A stretch of DNA of 21,306 nt from Paulinella micropora (lineage: Eukaryota > Cercozoa > Imbricatea > Euglyphida). A program made the translations under genes and the position numbers. Location of the stretch: positions 490,915 to 512,220 of the forward strand of contig BJOX01000279.1 of NCBI GenBank assembly GCA_009731375.1, given 5' to 3'. Under the pieces are notes generated by a model, which made no database searches, was not told the DNA's origin, and saw nothing but the letters and a program-made list of their open reading frames with translations. Positions 18,140 through 21,306 of the stretch are shown one piece after another. Position 1 is the first letter of the stretch; each line of letters starts with the position of its first letter.

Positions 18140-18444
18140 CAGTGAAATTAGTATGTCTCGGGTATGTTGTCCGTATTCAATGGGCTACATGCCCGAGGCG
18201 TGCTAAGCTCTTCTTCCTTGTATGAGCCTTACGTGCATCCTTCGCTCCATAAGTCCTCATAAACACTAGGGGGGTCAAGGATCCGGGCAACTAAACAGTT
18301 CGGGCATTTAGACCATTATATGGCCAGCTTCTTACCTGCGATATATCGATCTTCTAGTATTTGAGCCTTCGCATGTTTCATCCTTTCCTCATATGTCTCC
18401 TCCTGCTCTTTGCTTGTTTTGCTTGCGTCTGTTTGTTTTCTTTG
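18140..18444 (-). pseudogene. coding-like minus-strand stretch with donor and stops
   Basis: From just after a TAG at 18447-18445 the minus frame reads QRKQTDASKTSKEQEETY, then EERMKHAKAQILEDRYIA. This is a charged, coiled-coil-like segment. It meets GCAG|GTAAGA (exon end 18336), a near-perfect donor. Without splicing, the same frame continues KKLAI, a stop, WSKCPNCLVARILDPPSVYE, then DLWSEGCT, a second stop and GSYKEEELST. This still looks protein-like. Either 18336-18444 is an exon, or the whole stretch is a decayed coding region. The CPNC pair might be half of a zinc site. It lies downstream of the minus-strand Gag-like relic and could be part of the same dead element; this is not shown. 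Confidence 0.35.
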
Positions 18445-19020
18445 CTATTGCTTTTGTTTTGATTGGCCTAGATTTTTCCTCTGTTTGCTCTCCTTTCTAC
18501 TCTGTCTCATTTACCATTGAGTTTAATACAAGTTCAGCACACTAATGATTAAAATTCTAAGTAGGGAGAAAAAAAAATTTCTCTTACTGTTTTTTCTTCT
18601 TCTCTTTGTTCCTTTCTTTCTATCTATCTTTTTCTCTCTTTCGTCTCCCCTCCATATTACTCTTTCCAGGAGCTTTCTGTTGAACCTTAGTTCCAGATTT
18701 CCTTATGAACTTGTACTGTTGTTCCTTGGAACCACACGAAACAGAAATGAAACACACGCAACAGAACTGGAACATCATGCAAACGCAATGCAACCACGAA
18801 CAGCGAAAAATAAGTCTAGTGAAAATGAAAACGCATTCGAAATTTCCCAAACCTTCGAATATTAATTCCCTTAAAGGTTGTTCTACTGCTCGGATACGTT
18901 CCAATTCCAAGCTTGTATTCAAAGGAATTCATAATAAATTGCTCACAGAAGAGCATCCAACCAATTGCAATTGCAATTAACTTTTCATCTATCTGACGAA
19001 GGTCATTTCCGTCGATCTAT
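18445..19020. other. single-copy DNA, weak open frames on both strands
   Basis: On the plus strand, ATG at 18705 opens 91 codons of Lys/Asn/His-rich peptide ending NKLLTEEHPTNCNCN. On the minus strand a frame of about 100 codons overlaps it (LELERIRAVEQPLRELIFEG). The minus frame would follow the Gag-like relic where a protease or polymerase should lie, but no D-S/T-G motif or reverse-transcriptase signature is visible. Confidence 0.2.
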
Positions 19021-20330
19021 TCACCCATCATCCGTATTGTATATGCTTAGAAATCTTAGCGTCATGCTTCTTTCTGCGCAGTTGACAGGGACATGCCCAT
19101 CTCGTGGGCATTCAGGGAGGTTACAAGGGACGATACAAATCCTGATCTGATGGTTCCCATGACAGTTAAAGCATCGCTCACGCAGAGGTGCCTTTCCTGT
19201 CTGGTTTCCCATGAGATAGACTGTTATGTGGTCACTTCGTGTGCCAGATCCAGAGTGAGTTTTCGATGAGTAGGTACGAAAACCACCTCCGGATGCATAC
19301 AGCTTCTTCATCTTAGCCTTAGATTCCTCCGTCTGTGCTATCTGCTCTATCAGTTTAAGAAACTACTCCCATCCAGGTCGTTCTTCCGGTAGGAAGCTTG
19401 TGACATTATTTCTATAACTGTCAAACTCAGATGTTCAAGCTTCTTCATAACAATCTCTATTTTGACAAGTTTATGGTAGTGCATCTTCATGACTGCCTCT
19501 TTGTCTGTCAAATTAGATTAGAAGACAGTGAGCAACGGTCTTACGTCTTGAATCTTCTTGGGGTAGGAGTAGTCAAGGAAATCTTGAAATTACTTTCATT
19601 TAATCAGATCAAGTCCCCCATATCGCTTCCGTGGTGCCATAAAGCAATCAACTAAGTCAGTACCAGCCGTTCTAATCACTGCCATAGCTTCCTTGTTCTT
19701 GCTACAGGACTGAATTAAGAGATCAAAAATGAAGCGGTTGTGTTTTATATAACTTTCTTCTCTCTTCTAGCGGTTCGTAATATTAATATCTTTCTGTAGA
19801 CAAGGATGCGAAAATATTATATCTGGAATCAGTAGTGGAATTCCCTGTTGTACTTTTTGTTCGCGAGGTGCAGGAGCAGATGATATGACGGGTTGAGGTG
19901 AGGTGGAAGAAGAGCTAGACGCAGAGCTATCTTTCTGTTCTGCTTTTACAGCTGGCGAGGCGCTGGAAGATGAGCTACTTCTTTCTCTCGTAACAGTGCT
20001 AGCTAGTCTTTTTCTTCTTTCCCTGCTCTTGTGCGGCAACCTCTTCTTCTTCTGGTGATAGGAAGGGTTAGTTAAGTGTGGTGTCAGGGAACTCGAAGAT
20101 ATTTGTCTTGTTAGCCTGCAGATACAAAGGGTGTGTCTTATGGGGTGGGAGTTCGCCTATCCCAAGTGAATCATATATCGCCATAGTAGCTAGGAACACG
20201 TACTCCCAATTATCACAGTCAGAATCCTTGCTATCGAATCATTTTTAAAATATTTGCTTAACGATGTCCTCAACATGTGGTAAGCTATGTATGTCGGACC
20301 AAAGTGTGGAAGATATTAATAGTAGTTAAA
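19021..20330 (-). mobile_element. decayed retroelement Gag-like region with zinc knuckles
   Basis: Reading the minus strand from 20330 down, protein-like pieces lie one after another in shifting frames with in-frame stops. First is an acidic segment ending in a Lys run (20275-20020). Next is a Ser/Pro/Ala-rich linker (20039-19767). Then come helical segments (19712-19365), and last a piece open from 19362 to 19021. That last piece carries CFNCHGNHQIRIC, a CX2CX3HX4C zinc knuckle close to the retroviral-type CX2CX4HX4C. A second, looser Cys/His set follows, ending CPRDGHVPVNC. Helices, a low-complexity linker and C-terminal knuckles are the usual order of a retrotransposon Gag. Stops at 19365-19363 and elsewhere, with several frame changes, show it is dead. 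The family (BEL/Pao, Gypsy or other) is not determined, and no LTR was found. Confidence 0.6.
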
Positions 20331-21091
20331 CTCAACTATCAATAAATTCCTACGATTCAGTAGAAATGGGGAAATTATTATAAGGGATGAAGCAGTTTGG
20401 TGTGTCTGTGCTATTCCGTCTAGCCACAAGACACGTTTGAGGTGGGTGCCTTCAGCCAGCACAGAAAATGTTGTCGACTTTCTACTGCACATCGACCCTT
20501 GCACTTATCTAAAGGAGGCCTAATGCCTCTTCTTTTAGACTTTCTGCAACTAATTAAAGCCATTAACACAGAGTTCCGTAATCAAGGCTGTAATGCCCCC
20601 AACGATAGCTCGAAAAAAAGTCGGTAATACAACCAAACACAGTCCTCAAGAATGAGAATAATGTCTCGTTATATTAGCTCAGTGAAGCCAAAAAAGGAAA
20701 ACTGCAACAGACCAGGAATAAAATTGCATCAGGTCCAATCCGGACAAATAATACTGAAAAACAAGCTGGTGCACCTGTCATCAGGAAAAGGTACTTTTTA
20801 CCTGCTATCCGGGGGTGATGCCTACAGTACTCCCTCCCGATTTTATGACGGAAATAGCATTTTCGTCATACACCTTCTGATTTCTTTCTGCAAATAGTAT
20901 GCGCTATGGAGTCATGCCACACAGCGCATCGACCCACGGATAGACGCTAAAAGACGATAAATATATCCTCATACGGCACGTCAAAGCGGATTCTCTAGCC
21001 TTTCTTGTAAATTTTGAACTCCTTCCCCTCAATTTCTTTTTTTTTTCGGCAGTATGTCAAGAACAAACATACTATTAATAACAAATGCAAG
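20331..21091. other. single-copy DNA with broken plus-strand open stretches
   Basis: The plus strand has an open stretch at about 20331-20523, including INKFLRFSRNGEIIIRDEAV and later ENVVDFLLHIDPCTYLKEA, then a stop. Another runs at 20652-20897 from ATG (MRIMSRYISSVKPKK, later SSGKGTFYLLSGGDAYSTP). Both look more protein-like than random but carry no motif I recognise, and frequent stops separate them. It could instead be the untranslated or LTR part of the minus-strand retroelement. Not assigned. Confidence 0.25.
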
Positions 21092-21136
21092 NNNNNNNNN
21101 NCCAACGTGGTGCTGTATTCCCCCCTTGATCTCCTT

Positions 21137-21137
21137 C

Positions 21138-21223
<86 letters not shown>
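21137..21223. repeat. ATT array
   Basis: About 29 ATT units, directly abutting the SINE head at 21225. Confidence 0.96.
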
Positions 21224-21224
21224 T

Positions 21225-21306
21225 GACACCGTGATAGCCCAGTGGTCAAGTTCTACCATCTGGGCCCTGTCGCCAGTTCGATTCCCGTCGGTGCCACCAG
21301 TATTTT
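21225..21306 (+). mobile_element. tRNA-derived SINE head
   Basis: 75 nt with tRNA-like features. The 7-nt start GACACCG pairs at 6 of 7 positions with CGGTGCC (21289-21295). An A-box-like TAGCCCAGTGGT lies at 21235-21246 and a B-box-like AGTTCGATTCC at 21275-21285. ACCA follows the acceptor strand. It is not a working tRNA: the D loop is too long, no good anticodon stem forms and the T stem pairs at only 3 of 5 positions. This fits the head of a tRNA-derived SINE whose body runs past the window end. Confidence 0.7.

Noticed and set aside
21225-21299. Functional tRNA gene
   Set aside because: A and B boxes and an acceptor stem exist, but the D loop is too long, the T stem is poorly paired and no anticodon arm forms.

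Overview
The window reads as nuclear DNA of an animal with a very microsatellite-rich genome. Roughly half of it is di-, tri-, tetra- and pentanucleotide tandem repeat: ACT/AGT, GATA/TATC, TATG/ACAT, TTG, TTC, GATG, GA/CT, GTAGTAT, GATAA and ATT. The rest is short single-copy islands, decayed transposable elements and minisatellites. Five N gaps show it is a scaffold assembly. There are no bacterial-style genes, no rRNA, no CRISPR array and no convincing functional tRNA. The mix of tetranucleotide arrays, a tRNA-derived SINE head and TA-flanked MITEs would suit a mollusc or another lophotrochozoan, but that is a guess from general character and no gene here settles it.

Layout. 1-702 is a perfect 93-bp higher-order repeat built from ACT triplets. 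703-3440 alternates GATA/TATC/ACAT arrays with islands of 40-170 bp. Several islands end in good splice-site matches, mostly on the minus strand, and could be exons or exon debris of a gene whose introns are microsatellite. 3441-6480 is almost all GATG, TATG/ACAT, CCTG and GTAG repeat, with a duplicated dispersed-repeat fragment at 4033-4270. 6480-7640 is mostly single-copy and holds competing open frames on both strands. 7640-8400 is TTG/TTC/GAT repeat.

8400-10200 has the best gene evidence. Two short plus-strand exons (8511-8592 and 9842-9922) join in frame across an intron made of AGT repeat and gaps. The end of the second exon is the head of a three-copy minisatellite of about 95 bp. 10200-11320 is ACAT repeat plus single-copy sequence. 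11320-11850 is a tandem repeat of about 173 bp.

11850-14500 is a GC-richer, CpG-containing stretch. It carries two MITE-like elements (12293-12559 and 14280-14491), each with a TA target duplication. Their ends differ but they share a conserved inner core in opposite orientation. A third minisatellite of about 100 bp lies between them. 14540-17060 is GA/CT, GTAGTAT and GATAA repeat with single-copy DNA between. 17460-18040 is TATG repeat.

18140-20330 is coding-like but broken sequence on the minus strand. It includes a decayed retroelement Gag-like region with two zinc-knuckle motifs. The window closes with an ATT array and a tRNA-like SINE head. No intact gene can be called with confidence and no pathway can be assigned. 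The points most worth following are the MITE pair with its shared core, the exon pair split by a triplet-repeat intron, the partly copied exon near 2.3 kb, and the exact 93-bp repeat.
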